From Dermanyssus gallinae (taxonomy: Eukaryota; Arthropoda; Arachnida; Mesostigmata; Dermanyssidae), in contig QVRM01002200.1 in NCBI GenBank assembly GCA_003439945.1, positions 124,001 to 188,000 of the forward strand: a stretch of 64,000 nt of DNA. The letters run 5' to 3'. A model generated the notes under the pieces. That model saw only the letters and a list, made by a program, of their open reading frames with translations. It was not told where the DNA came from and ran no database searches. Every line of letters begins with the position of its first letter. Position 1 is the stretch's first letter. A program made the position numbers and the translations under genes. Below, one piece after another: positions 11,047 to 22,677 of this stretch.

Positions 11047-12046
11047 CTTAGCAATCGGACAGGCACCACATTATAAGGCAATTCGATTATTTACGCATTG
11101 CTGCTGCTGAAATGTAAACGATTATTATCGTATCTTAAAACCTAGAGTTTTCGAGGATTCAAGAAAAAAATGACTAAATAGGTTGAGTTAGTACGCAACA
11201 CGCATACTAGCACAGCCTAGGTATCTGTGTTTAATTTACCCTAAAATTTGCATACTGTTGTGGGACTAAGCGTAAGTCAGATAGTAGCCCTCCATTACCG
11301 AGTATCAACCCGATCATTATGGCAACTTTACCGTTACAAATGTATAAAGCGTCTTTAGAAACGGGACTCGTCCTTTCGTTTTCGCGTTTTGATTTGCGAC
11401 ACATCCCAGAAAAACTCATATCGAGTCCTCGACAAGCGTAGCCGACTGCTAAACCGAAAACCACTCTGCCAATTCCCTGTACTGTTGTGGCTCACCTGTT
11501 GTCCAGCTACCACGGCCGCAACTCTAATGGTCTAGGTTTCGCAAAAAGGTGCGAAGACTGGCGCTCTAGTACTAAGGTCGGGCCCAGCTAGTTCAACGTT
11601 ACAGTCAGGGAAGTCCGTCATTAACACGTTGCTTGTTATCACTATTGCGCGCTTTTTTTTTCTCAGCTTCTGGCACGGATGTCACACTTGTCACCGGAGA
11701 GACTTGAGACTGAATATGGAGGCTCAGTTCTGAATCGTTCTCTAAGTTGCCTTCTATATGCTATCTTCTGTGCTTTCAAAATTCTTACAGGATTATCCAA
11801 CAGACGATTTAAGCATCGGCTGAAAAAAATTCATGCAGTATTAGAACGGAATTTACGTTCTTATTATGCGTGGCTTCCGTTTGTTACACTAAGTGTACTT
11901 ACGTAGGCTAGTTGCATTCACTTAGCTCTAACCGGAAAATATGCAAAGAACGTAGCAACATTAAACGTACGAAGAATGTTTGCGGAAGAAGTAAAATACA
12001 TAATAGGAACAACGCAATGAAAACCGAGACCGTGTAACACACTTTA
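11047..12046. other. Intron 4, right part; likely includes the 5' UTR of LINE-B copy 1
   Basis: I see no host gene. Part of this stretch probably belongs to the 5' untranslated region of LINE-B copy 1, because copy 2 has about 500 bp before its ORF1. I could not place the insertion boundary or a target-site duplication. Confidence 0.4.
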
Positions 12047-13356
12047 ATGGAGATATTGTCTGCGAGTGCCGCTGCACCTGTGCTCAACGTGCCGCGCACG
12101 TCGCCTGTGAGACCGGCCTCTGTCCCCGGCGCATCTGATATGGTTGCCTGCCAACCTATGGAAGTGGTTAGCCCAGCTGGTGACTCTCGCAGCAACGCTG
12201 TAGGGGCGGAGATGACAGCTGTTGAGACTACACTAGCTATTCCAGTCGCGCAAACTCTCAAACGGGCCCGTACTGCCTCAGATACGGAGGATTCTCGTAA
12301 CGGTGCTGGACATTCTCGGGGAGTCTGTGATACGATTGGTGACGACGGCTTCGTGACAGTCGTGAACAAGAAATCAGTTCGGCGAGTGATTAAAGCTGAA
12401 GCGGAACTTTCAAGCTTCCGTGAATCGGTTGACAACGGCTCCGGTCTAGTCTACACAGTGCGGTTCACGTCACAGGATTCCACGCTTCCGGTACCTGAAG
12501 GTTCCAAAAAACAGCAGCAGATCCGGCGCCCGGACTTTTCGGGCGAACAACTGTAAAAGTATTCAAGGCCCTCCATGACCTGGTGCCGACGGCAACGTTA
12601 GGAGGCGGTCCCAAGGGGATAACGGCCACTGTGCCCACGATTTCGGCCGCAAGCGACTTGGTGTCTGTCAGGGCGTTGGGAGGCGTGCCAGTGGTAGGAT
12701 TGTGTTCCACAATGGATCAGTTTTGGGGCGTCATCAAAGACGTAAATCCGGCCTTTTCTGACGAGTGTCTGCTATCCGAGCTCGCCTCGTACGGTGCGAT
12801 GACGATAAGGAGAGACACGAGGCCCGGGCTCAAGAACGAAAAGAGCGTCCGAGTGCCGTCAAAGAGGATACACGTTCTCTTCAAGAGGACGCCCCCTAAT
12901 AAGGTCTTTATTGTGTGGAGGGACCATGATGTGTCGGTTGAAGCTTCGTCACTGATTGTCTGCTTTAATTGCCAACGCACTGGCCACGCGGCAGCTCGCT
13001 GCACTCGCGCTCGTGCATGTAGAAGATGTGGTGCGCACGACCACCTAGCCGCGTCATGTCGAAACCGAGCTCGTTGCGTAGACTGCAGTGGCCCCCACCC
13101 TAGAGGAGACACGGGCTGCCCCGTTTTTGCATAAGCCGGCAAGAAAAGCAAGGTTTTGCTCGGCTCACGCATGCTTCAACATGCGCAGTTGTCGACGCCG
13201 GCGGCCACCCTGGTCTTTGTCCCGTATCCTACACCTACTCGGCCATGCACATCTGCACCAAGCACCTACGCGGCCTCCCCGAATGCGGCTCCGGAGCCTT
13301 CGCCAGCGCGTGCTGATCTCGTGCTTCCCCCTCTCCGGCCAATCCCCGCTCCGTGA
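12047..13356 (+). pseudogene. LINE-B copy 1 ORF1, Gag-like with CCHC zinc knuckles
   Basis: The ORF begins at ATG 12047 and runs in one frame to about 12540, then in another from 12545, so one frameshift is needed. A nonsense codon follows at 13135 and the same frame continues to 13356. A low-complexity N-terminus leads to DDGFVTVVNKKS, then the zinc knuckles. These are CFNCQRTGHAAARC (C-x2-C-x4-H-x4-C), CRRCGAHDHLAASC, and CVDCSGPHPRGDTGC, a spacing like that of Gag-like ORF1 proteins of APE-type LINEs. A role in binding element RNA is inferred. Copy 2 has the same signature DGFV and the same three-knuckle layout. Confidence 0.85.
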
Positions 13357-13679
13357 AAATCTACACTTCGTGCGAAGACTCTGCCACCTCCTGAAACAGG
13401 ACTTTCTTAACAAGTCAAGGCCGCCTTTCGCCGCCCTTCCAAGCATCATCGCCGATTGGCTTCGAGTGAATCGGTTCCGCGCCGTCACCCGTGTTCGGGC
13501 GCGCCCATCCAAGTCGACCGACAACTTGATTTCGGTTCTTTGTCCAAGGCCGTGTCCATGCTCGCTCGCATCAGCCCGAAACTACGCGACACTCTTCGAG
13601 GCATTGTGAAGGCACTGCGTCCCCTGCTCGCTCTAGCCCCGTTGCGGCAAGGCTTGGAGTCTCCCGCACCAGCTCCCAA

Positions 13680-16525
13680 ATGATGAACCCTGAGCCCACT
13701 CAGTCCCCCGGCGCAGCTCCCGATCCCCCTCGTCTGTCCGTTTCAGTAGCAAGTAACCTTCCCGTAAGGGTCACTTGCCCCAGATGCGGCCGGGACTTTA
13801 CTCCCCACGGTCTCCCTATTTACCAAGCTAGATGTCGTCCCACGTCTACAACTCCCGATTCGTCTTCGACTGCTTCCTCCACGCCAGCACTCCCGTCACA
13901 GCCTAGAGAGTCGCTGGTCGAAAGGCTCATACCTGCGTCGCAACAATCTAGGGTAATGCGTGTAAGCCCCCGGGCTGTGAGGCCTTTGGTTGCCAAGTCC
14001 CTATGCGACGTCCTCGACCTTGTGGCGGCCAACAACGACGTCCCCTCGTGGGAGTCGCTCTTGTCATTCGCTTACGTGGTCCTTCAACTGCCACCTCGCA
14101 CTTCGTCGTCCACCTCTTTGGCAGCGACTGTTCGGTCAAACCTCGGTGCGTTCCGCGATGGATGGCGGTTCGAATTTCGCGTAGGTGGTGTTAGAAGAGT
14201 CACATCAGATGCGTGCGACTCCCCTGAGGACTCGGCACGCCGCGTTTCGTATAAACTGTCCCAGGGGGACGTTTCCGGGGCGGCCCGCGTACTATGCTCT
14301 ACGGACTCGTTTGTTTCAGGAGACGAAGTCCTGGCCTCGCTTGCCGCCAAGCACCCACCTGCTCCATCGGACTCGGTTTTTCCGGACCCTCCTGACTCGA
14401 TGACGCAACGTCACTCTTCAGTCGATGATGTCTTGGGAGCTGTTGCCAGCTTTCCGGCCAGTTCGTCCGCCGGTCCTGACGCTTTGCGTCCGCGTCATCT
14501 GAAGGGACCGTGCTTGGACCGGTGGCAAGGATACTGGCCGCAGCACTTGCCAGAGTGGTGGACGTCTTAAGATGGGGTACACTGCCGACGGAGGTCAGGG
14601 AGATTATATTCGGCGCCAAGCTATTCGCACTCCGCAAAAAAGACTGATCGATTCGCCCGATCGCCTGTTCTCTCACGATACGGAGGATTGCTGCAAAAAT
14701 AGCCTGTCGTGAGGCTAAAGATCTTATCATTCAGCAGCTTGGCCCGCACCAGTTGGGTCTTGGCTCAGCAGGCGGGGCGGAGGCAGTTGTACATGCAGCA
14801 AGAGCCTTCGTTCAATCAAACCCGCCCCGAACGGCACTCTTGAAGTTGGATTTTCGCAATGCATTTAATACTGTTCGAAGGAATCATATTCTTCGTGCAG
14901 TTCGTGATGCAGTACCGGAAATCTTCAACTTAGTGAATCACGCATACAGAGAGCCACTTGTCCTGTTGTTTGGGGCCCACGCGTTGTCCTCGACATTGGG
15001 TATACAGCAGGGAGATCCCTTGGGGCCGGCTCTAATCAGCCTGGGTATACGTGAGCTGGTCAACACAATACAAGTGCCTTTCAACGTCCTGGTACCTCGA
15101 CGATGGTACACTCGGTGGACCGATGGAGGGCTTACTCGAGGAAGTACGCAGAATTCTTGTCTTTGAGACAGTCAGTGGCCAGGTGTTAAACACGGCCAAA
15201 TGCGAGGTGTTCGCGCCGGGGACAGACCCGGACGACCCCACATTGAGTGCCTTACTTGCGTTACTATAGGGGTGTATGTCGTATCTGAACACGAAGTTAC
15301 GCTCCTTGGCGCACCGCTCCTACCATCTGCACTGTCGAGTCTACTCGACCCCATGATGGACAGATTGTGGGCGATACAAGAACGTCTGCCTCTGGTCGGA
15401 GCCCACCAAGGGCTTTACCTACTCCGCTCGTTGTTCTCCGCGTGTCGCATCGTACATATCATGCGATCCTGTTCGGGTACACTCAACCAGCTTCTCCAAT
15501 CATTCGACGACCAGGTGGTGGAGGCCCTCGAGACGGTTTTGGGTCTGAACTTACGACCACGAGAGGTGCGCCAGGCGGCTCTCCTCACCTCCATGGGCGG
15601 TCTTGGTCTTCGCTCGGCCTGCTCCTTGGCACGCCCTGCCGTGGCCGCCTCGATGCACGCTACGTCGGGTCGTGTCCAACGCCTGCCCCCGCCGGGGACA
15701 TGGGCATTGTTTGAGGCAACTCGCGACGCTATAGCGGCTGGACTCCAAGCTTCACCGCCTGATATGAATAGACTTGCCTGGGCCGAGAAGATACACGAAT
15801 CTTCGCTTACTGAATTGCTTGAAGAATGCGGTGACGATCAGGATAGAGCGCGCCTCCTTGCCGTCGCTCGCCCAGGAAGCGAGCGACTGGCTACACGCAC
15901 TCCCCGCTGACTCATTGGGTACCCGCCTTGACGACCAATCCACCCGGATCTGCGTTGGCCTGAGACTGGGAGCTGATTTGGTAGAGCCACACAGATGCAC
16001 TTGTGGCGAGCCTGTCGGACGCCTGGCCAGACACGGCCTGTCTTGCGCTTACTCGGCGGGCCGGCGACCACGTCACACCGCTCTGAATGACATTATTGCA
16101 AGGTCGTTGGCGGGAATTCCTTGCGTCCTGGAACCGCCTGGTCTTTTTAGAGACGACGGCGGCCCGACGGCCTGACTTTGATACCTTTCTACAAGGGTCG
16201 TTCCCTGGTGTGGGATGCGACGGTGACCGATTATCTGACCCCCTCACTTGTCGGTCCCGGCGCTTCTCGCCCAGGAACTGCCGCTTCCCGCGCCGAGACA
16301 TCAAAGATAAGAAAGTATGCAAACTTAGGCCGGGCGTACCACTTTTCACCATCCGCATTCCAGACGCTGGGTGGCCCTGGGCCCCTCACAACGACGCTAA
16401 TTTCCTAGGTTGGCGACGCTTTACAGCAGGATACGATGAACAAGAGGGCGGGCACTTTCTTTTGCCAACGGCTTTCCCTAGAGATTTAGAGAGGTAACGC
16501 GATTTCGGTGCTCGGAACTATAAAA
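13680..16525 (+). pseudogene. LINE-B copy 1 ORF2, reverse transcriptase with RLE endonuclease
   Basis: The start MMNPEPTQSPG at 13680 is followed by a degenerate C2H2-type finger (CPRCGRDFTPHGL, distal ligand altered). RT landmarks are GDVSGAARVL, GPDALRPRHLKG, LLKLDFRNAFNTVRR (motif A, about 14850), GIQQGDPLGPAL (motif B, about 15000) and WYLDDGTLGG (motif C, about 15090, in another frame). The C-terminus has CTCGEPVGRLARHGLSC (CCHC), then RPDGLTLIPFYKG and LVWDATVTD, which fit the PD...D core of restriction-like endonucleases of the R2, R4 and NeSL type. It ends with FCQRLSLEI*RGNAIS. At least four frameshifts and stops make it a pseudogene. Confidence 0.85.
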
Positions 16526-16699
16526 GACTGGACCGCGTCTTCGCGTCAGGGATCGGGCAAGATTCCCACTTGGAGATGAGGAGTGAGCCATCGGCGCCGT
16601 GAATTTAAACATTCACATGTATATATTGAATTCCTAAATAATTATAAACATTAGTAATTATAAATAGTATATTTTATGGAATTTAATAAATATAGTTGC

Positions 16700-16960
16700 A
16701 AAGTGTTTGCCACTGAACAAGAGCCGCGTTGATAACGTTACAAATACACATACTAGTTTACATGTCAATAACGCAAGTTCAGACTTCGTCGTACGCTCCT
16801 GAGAAAGCCTGTATTTACGTCTTTGACAAGTTAACTAGTGTGTGTTTGTAATAGTATCAACGGGGTTTTTAACCAGTGGGAAAAACTTTGCAACTGTGTT
16901 ATATTAATGTACGACTCAAACTATCTTCTGCCTTCAAAACTAGCTTTCCTGACCTACGCT
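16700..16960. other. Intron 4 spacer
   Basis: AT-rich sequence between LINE-B copy 1 and a tRNA-like repeat. No feature recognised. Confidence 0.4.
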
Positions 16961-16966
16961 CCTGTC

Positions 16967-17060
16967 AAGCCCGGTGGCGTAGCGCATTGGGTTACGCCTC
17001 GAGACCCGAGAAGACACATAGGTGCATGGGTTCGAGCTCCATCGTTGAACATTTGCATTT
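16967..17060 (+). repeat. tRNA-derived SINE-like head (S3)
   Basis: Contains an A-box-like TGGCGTAGCGCATTGG and a perfect B box GGTTCGAGCTCC about 50 bases apart, the internal Pol III promoter layout. No folded intact tRNA is apparent, so a SINE head or tRNA pseudogene is more likely than a working tRNA gene. It differs in sequence from S1 and S2. Confidence 0.5.
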
Positions 17061-17244
17061 ATGGGGGGTCCGTCCCACCAAGGAATGCGAATGCGTGGAC
17101 GCTGAATGTTGGCTGGGGGTCAGCCCGAAAAGTTTTTTCCTACGCCCTAAGCCTAGCCTGCCACACTTCTGGTAATCTTAAATGCACATAGAAAGCCAAA
17201 TTGTCCGAAAAAAGAGGCGAAATTGAATGTACCCAAATACTCAC

Positions 17245-17381
17245 CCCTTTAATTGTGCGTACAATATGTACGTATTTTTGCGGGAGTACTCGACCGTGCG
17301 CAGGGCCCACGTATGACACAAACCTGGCGGGATCTCTTCCTCTGCGCCGGATTTTTCGGAACAGACTTCTACACCATCATA
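17245..17381 (-). CDS. Exon 4 of C1A cysteine proteinase (26/29-kDa-proteinase-like): N-terminal domain
   Basis: 137 bp, phase 0 at the start (acceptor ATATTTCAG) and phase 2 at the end (donor GTGAGT at 17244). The peptide starts YDGVEVCSEK and ends SRKNTYILYAQLKG, the last Gly codon being completed by exon 5. The CxxxW...KNTYxLY pattern corresponds to the family segment around 'C..W...G.K.NTYTLW' that precedes GYNTLLGSH. The exon is too short for a long-ORF scan and was found by following the family pattern. Phase agreement on both sides is the main support. It is an island of conserved coding sequence between LINE fossils. Confidence 0.85.
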
Positions 17382-17458
17382 CTGAAATATAGCATATTTA
17401 AAATACTCACTCACGTTTAATTATATAACACATAGTGCACATATATGCATTAGATACA

Positions 17459-17471
17459 TTATATATATATA
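17459..17471. repeat. Short (TA)n tract
   Basis: Short alternating TA run at the 3' limit of the minus-strand R1-like LINE fossil. Confidence 0.7.
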
Positions 17472-18734
17472 ACCATTCTTTTTTGTCACACTAGACACAC
17501 ACAGCCTCCCCAGAACGCCATCGACTGCTGGTCGCAGATTGGAAGCGCAGATCCTCGTCACAGGCGGTAACGATCTGTGCCAGGTCGTCTGTTTAGGCGA
17601 TGGTATAAACTCCCGGAAATTGCGGCAGTCTAAGTACTCCATCGTAGGTTATGTTTCACAGTGTTGGTCCCAGTACAGATAATTGGAGAACCCCGGCAGT
17701 GGCGACGTAGTCTACGCCTTTATCAGTTGTAAATGCTCGGTCCGTTAGATACGACGCTATGATACGTCGTACGTAGGGAGCCACGCCTTTGTTTCCTAGT
17801 GCTTGGTCTATGGGATCCTACGAAGTGGTATTAATAAGGATGACCAGACGGTGTGCCCGGTTCGCTATAAGTGATTTTCTTTATGCTTCAGCTACATTTA
17901 GAACTTTGCTGATAGCCGAATGTGTGGAGTGTCCGATGCGGAAACCATGCTGGTTTTCCGACAGCGCCCCTTGTTCTCTAATTCTGTAACTAATCGCCCG
18001 TTGATAATGTGTTAACTGCCTTGGATAGGCAGGACAGCATGCTTATATGGCGGTATGCTAAGTAGTCTCCTTGTGGCTTGCCGGGTTTTGGAATAAGGGT
18101 TAAACGTTCCGTTTTCTAAGGCTTATGATAATCTCCGTTTGTGAGAATTGTGTCCATCATGCGTTTGAATATCTTTGGATGGTTCCTTAAGAGTAAGCGT
18201 ACTGCTTGAGGGGAACAGCATCTGGGCCCGGTGTTTTTCTTGGCCGTATGCGTTCAGCCACGATTCTGATATTTTGGAATGAGATTGGCTCGAAGGTAGG
18301 GTCCGAAGTATCTTCAAAGAATACCTGCTCCGGCTGGGGTCTTTGTGAAACAAGCGTGCTTCTAGTAGGTCGCACCACTTTTACTGGTAAATGCGCTGTG
18401 CGTGGCGCATTTGTTAAGCACGATCGTGTTTTCTTTTTATTACCACCTTGCATAAAGAGTCCCGTGGTCCTTTTTAATGGCCTTATACAGATCTCTTCGT
18501 GCTTCTTTGTTTTCTTCTTATAAATAGGAGAGTTATGGTCCGTGCTTTGCTCTGCGGCGCGTGCATACTCGTCGTTGGCAGTGGCAGGCCTCTCCCTTTT
18601 TGGCAATCTGATTATTCCACCAGTAGCACGGTAGACCATTGGCTGTCTTAGGATGTAGACGGGAACTAGACCCTCGGCAGACTTCCTCTAGTAGTGCATG
18701 GATTTCCGCTGCCAAGCATTCAGTGAGTTTTTTT

Positions 18735-19205
18735 GAAAAAGGTAATTTATTTATTATATACACAATTACAATGGTATGTTGTTTCATACATTTACAAATA
18801 TTTGCAAGGCGTCTATAGTACTTTAAACCTACTACAGTTAGTTATGGTGTTGATAAAAAGTTGCAGCCGAAATTGAATTACTTGTGTTTACCTCTATGCG
18901 AGAGTCAATCTAGGAAAGCTAGTGTATCCATTATTGACGGGATAATAAGTGTGACTTTAAATTCTCCTTGAAGTTATTTAAGGATATCAAACAACGTAAG
19001 TTAACCGGAGGAGTGTTCCACTCTCTGACAGCTCGCACGCCAAAAGCTTGGCTGCTTTTGCTGCTTCGATGCATGCGGATCTTCAGTGTGACCGTGTTAG
19101 ATGCTCTAATCTCTCTCGCCCCTCCAAGGCGATCAAGTTCTAGTATCCTCAGCCCAATCCAATCGATATTCTTAAAAATCACCATCAAGGTTAAATAGCG
19201 CATGG
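18735..19205 (-). mobile_element. CR1/L2-like LINE 3' fragment inserted in the R1-like fossil
   Basis: Read on the minus strand, it encodes the typical C-terminus of a LINE polymerase (GVRAVREWNTPPVNLR...LNNFKENLKSHLL) and ends in an AT-rich tail with ATAATAAATAAATTA. It lies between the endonuclease end and the RT linker of the surrounding R1-like element, so it is a 5'-truncated insertion nested inside it. Confidence 0.6.
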
Positions 19206-19524
19206 TATTTTCTATATCTAATATATTGTGTTGTTTTCTGTCTCGACTGGCCGAGTTAAGGTACTTTCTTTTTAATGCCTTCTGTAGGCGGGTAAAGTTT
19301 AGCCTGGAAAAGCAATGCCGTTGTGTAGGGCGAATAGGCTGGAAAGACGCTAGATTGACGGAGAAGATAAGAGATGATCGGATAGGGTTTCTGTTTCCTC
19401 GTCGATCGTCTAGACAGTTACTTAATCAGATAGCCCCGCAAATATCAAATCTAATGCTGATCTGTGTCTGCCATTATCGAAGGTATATCCTGGAGTGTTC
19501 ATGAGTTGTAGGTGACCCAGAGTT

Positions 19525-19615
19525 AGTGGCGGCGTGCTCAAGGGGACTAGTGCGCTAGTCATGGTCGTCATCTGCCGGGGTGTCGCCGGTTCAATACCTG
19601 TTGTAAATCGAATTT
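19525..19615 (+). repeat. tRNA-like head, possible SINE (S5)
   Basis: GTGGCGGCGTGCTCAAGGGG resembles a D-arm/A-box region and CGGTTCAATACC matches a B box. Body homology to the other SINE-like copies is not evident. Low confidence. Confidence 0.35.
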
Positions 19616-21222
19616 TCTTTGAGCGATGCTCATTGAGAATAGATTATAAGCCATACCGCTGAGACTCTGCGGCCATGCTGCCACAAGGATTATTGGGTAA
19701 ACCCTAGATATTTTAACATCTCCGGTCCTCGGTGTAATGAAGATAAACCTTAAGTCAAGTTACAAGCCCGTAAGGGACGGAGGATGGTCTAAAAACGACC
19801 TTATTAGAACATGTTTTTAATTCTAGGTGAGCTTTAGTTGCCCATTCTAAACGGATATCTGCTTTTCTTAATAAGCGCCTACTTTCCCACAGAATGTGGG
19901 CCGCATTCAAGTTCCCTCCCACAATCGCTTTTTGATGACCGCGAGTGCTCTGCTGAGGTCAATAAAGTCATCGGGGGTGTCATGTAGGGTGGATTTCGGA
20001 GAAATATAAACTGAGTAGATCGCGAAGTCGAAGGTGGTGTGGGGAATGCCTTGGTCGAGGCGAGTTTGTAACAAGCGTGGGTCCCGGGTTGAGAAAGCTG
20101 TGTGATCGGGGTCTCGGAGAGAAGTACGAATTCTATGTCGTTTTTTACTGCGAATTGGGACTATGCTTTGAGGGCTCTACGGAGGTTTATTTGCAGTATT
20201 TTAATGTTGCTAGTCATTTTGATTGTGGTTTCCTTGAAGGTTTGTGACCCGTTGTCTGTATGCGTGGCATTGCGTCGTAGTAGTGTAGTGTTTATCTATG
20301 TTGCATACATAACACTTAACAATGGCCGTGCAGCCCTTTGCGATATGACATTTTCCTCCGCATTTGAAGCAGCGAGGTTGGGCTGGTCGGGCTGCGGTAC
20401 AGTCCCTGGCCGTGTGGTTAAAGCTTAAAGACAGTAAGCACCGCAGTATTGAAACCATTTTGTCTATGCGGACCGAGTCTAACCAAGGTGTATGTGTCTT
20501 TGTCGTAGATGCCTTTGAGCTTTCTCTGGTGGCATTTTAGCAATGCACGAGTAGTTGCCTACCAAGGCTTAGAATGAAAACCATTTTCGATGCTCCGTCT
20601 TTGGTGAGCGCATTGACGATATCCTTCGGCTCGAAGAATCATAGCCTTGGTCTGTGAGAGCCTTAAGCTGTCGCTTCCAAAGACGCCTTCTTCTTTATTT
20701 GCTGAAGAAATTTGCCAGTGGCATCGAGAGCAGTGCCTTACACGATTAGTCGAATTTCGCCTGTAGCTGTTCCTAAGGCTCTTTTAACGTCCACTCCAGC
20801 TGTCGCTGGGTCAATGTAGTTCTTAAGTGCACGTAGGACATCAGCATAGGACGCATAATGTAGAGTCGGGCTTCTTTCTCTTTCTCGTGAGCCTCTTCTG
20901 TTTTCCGGCCTTTAACTCGGAATGCCAGGGTCATTCCTGGTTTTTTTGCGAGGACTTGCCCTAATACTTTTCTCATGGGAGTGATATAGACTGTTGATCA
21001 AGACATCCAGACAGCGGCGGTCGGCCGGGATGGCCACTCCCGTAACCACAGCTCGCATTGCCATAAGTTTGGTACCAAAATGATCGTCATGAAATGCGCA
21101 TTTGAATATGTTAGCTTTGAACACGTGGGTGGTCGTAGGGTTATGATTCTAAAGTATTTGGCGTAAAAGTTAATAAAGAACTTCATTTTTGACGAATTCT
21201 CTTTTAAACGACCGTGTCGCAT

Positions 21223-21488
21223 CTTCTGACCGGCCTTATATGCCCTTCGGAAGAAGCAGCATTTTCTCAGGAACAGGACAGTGTGTTTAGTTTCTGTCTA
21301 GGGGGGTCTCGCAACAGAACATTTTATGCTCCTATGTCGGGCAAAAACACTAGTGTCACAAATTCTAGTAATTTTGCTCTCACTCCGAAACAAGGCTTCT
21401 CAGAGACCATGTTTCATTGGAAAAATATTTGCTTTAACGAGCTCTACAATTCCCTATTTCTATTATAAAAAAATTCTGCAACACCCTG
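21223..21488 (-). mobile_element. End fragment of another TA-flanked DNA transposon
   Basis: Read on the minus strand, the sequence begins CAGGGTGTTGCAGAATTTTT at 21488, immediately after a TA run. This resembles an outer terminus of a Tc1/mariner-type element. No coding remnant or second end was found, so the left limit is approximate. Confidence 0.4.
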
Positions 21489-21832
21489 TATATATATACA
21501 GGGTCATTCATATCGTTATGTACTTATTTCGAGGTTTGGTAGAACTCGGTAAGAAAATAATTTTTCCCAATGGAGGGAGGACGCTGAAAGGTATTGTTTA
21601 GGAGTGAGGATGAATTTTGTAAAAGTAGCTGTTCCTTCTTCTTCCCTACATTGTTGTACAAAATCTACGTTTGCGGGAGAACTACGAAGAAACCGGTCAT
21701 ACCGGTGTGTTCGGCGTAAAATTCTGCGTAATCTGCATGACATTCAACGCAAGCTAGCGAGAGGCGAATAGGTGGATTAAGGAAAGGCATAAAATCTCGA
21801 TATTTTGTTATGACTTACGTTGAAAATTTCAC

Positions 21833-22470
21833 TAATAGGCATCTACAGGTCACCCAACAAAAGCTTTTCATCATCAGAACTGTTCATTCAAGAACTACAA
21901 ATGATGTGCAAATCAGACAATTCACAAAACACAATAATTCTTACAGATTCAAACATTGATGTTAGCAAATTATCAGAAATCAGCACGACGTACATGGACA
22001 CCCTGCCAGAAGAAGGTTTTATACTACAAAAAACAGACCACACAAGAGTTACGGCAGATAGCGCCACTACAATCGATCATGTACTGACAAAAACGAGATT
22101 AATCGATGTTGCTCATATCGAGTTACAAAGTACCAGAGGTGTGTCTGATCACCGTGCTATTCTGCTAACGCTAGACATAACATTAACCACATTTAAACAA
22201 CAGAAAAACCGGACACTACCCAAATCAATAAACAGCAAGAAATTTGCGAATGAAGTGCGGAAAATAAAGTGGATCGATTTATTAGGTCATGAAGAGAACC
22301 CAGAAGCAATATGTAAGATCATCCAGGCCTCACTACAAACATGCCAGCAAAAAGCCACATACTATACAAAAGAAGGTCATACACGCGCAAAAAAGACCAT
22401 CCTCAAGCCGTGGATAACATCCGGCATACTAAAAAATGAGAGAACGAGACAGTCTTTTCGAAAGAACTAA
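21833..22470 (+). pseudogene. CR1/L2-like LINE: endonuclease C-terminal half and linker
   Basis: The open frame covers an APE-type endonuclease from the SP-N strand motif (IYRSPN) through ILTDSNIDV (GDFN position), TTIDHVL and GVSDHRAILLTLDI. A Lys-rich linker ending GILKNERTRQSFRKN leads toward the RT. The N-terminal catalytic part is absent because of 5' truncation. Confidence 0.8.
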
Positions 22471-22677
22471 AATAAACCCAGGCCTAAAACAAGAACACAG
22501 CCGGCTTAGAAACCACATTAAGTTGCAACTAAGACACGCAAAGGATGCCTACTTCAAGGCAAAGTTTGTTGTGGACAAGAAAAAGACTGGCGAGTTATTA
22601 ACGAATACATAAGGGGCCACCGTCGCGCCGACAAACTTGACCCAAACACACTGTCGGTATGTGAAAGCCTACCGTCA

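Larger units (their letters stand above)
12047..16690 (+). mobile_element. LINE-B copy 1: two-ORF non-LTR retrotransposon with CCHC Gag-like ORF1 and restriction-like endonuclease
   Basis: Order on the plus strand: ORF1 with three CCHC-like knuckles (12047-13356, frameshifted), then ORF2 with an N-terminal zinc-finger-like CPRCGRDF (13760), RT (13990-15900), and a C-terminal CCHC knuckle with a restriction-like endonuclease (RLE) core (15990-16300). Frameshifts and stops show that it is decayed. The 3' end is probably near 16690, where AATAAATATAG occurs, but no target-site duplication was identified. Layout matches copies at 25984-30940 and 46964-49430. It occupies intron 4 of the proteinase gene in antisense orientation. 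Confidence 0.85.
17480..21222 (-). mobile_element. R1-like LINE fossil (minus strand)
   Basis: Read on the minus strand from 21222 to 17480. ORF1 relics include zinc knuckles RCFKCGGKCHIAKGC and CYVCNIDKHYTTTTQC near 20300. An endonuclease end follows (SALDLIFAGLSD...LSDH, about 19450-19390). Then comes a linker with YWWNNQIAKKGEACHCQRRVC (about 18640), RT beginning RIRPRKTPGPDAVPLK (about 18230), a GFRIGHSTHSAIS-like stretch (about 17920) and a palm with VLGPTL and TDDLAQ (about 17680-17570). Many stops are present. The end is truncated near 17480. A second LINE fragment (18735-19205) interrupts it. Confidence 0.7.

Noticed and set aside
12465..13172. Minus-strand frames over LINE-B copy 1
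   Set aside because: Antisense shadows of ORF1, without motifs of their own.
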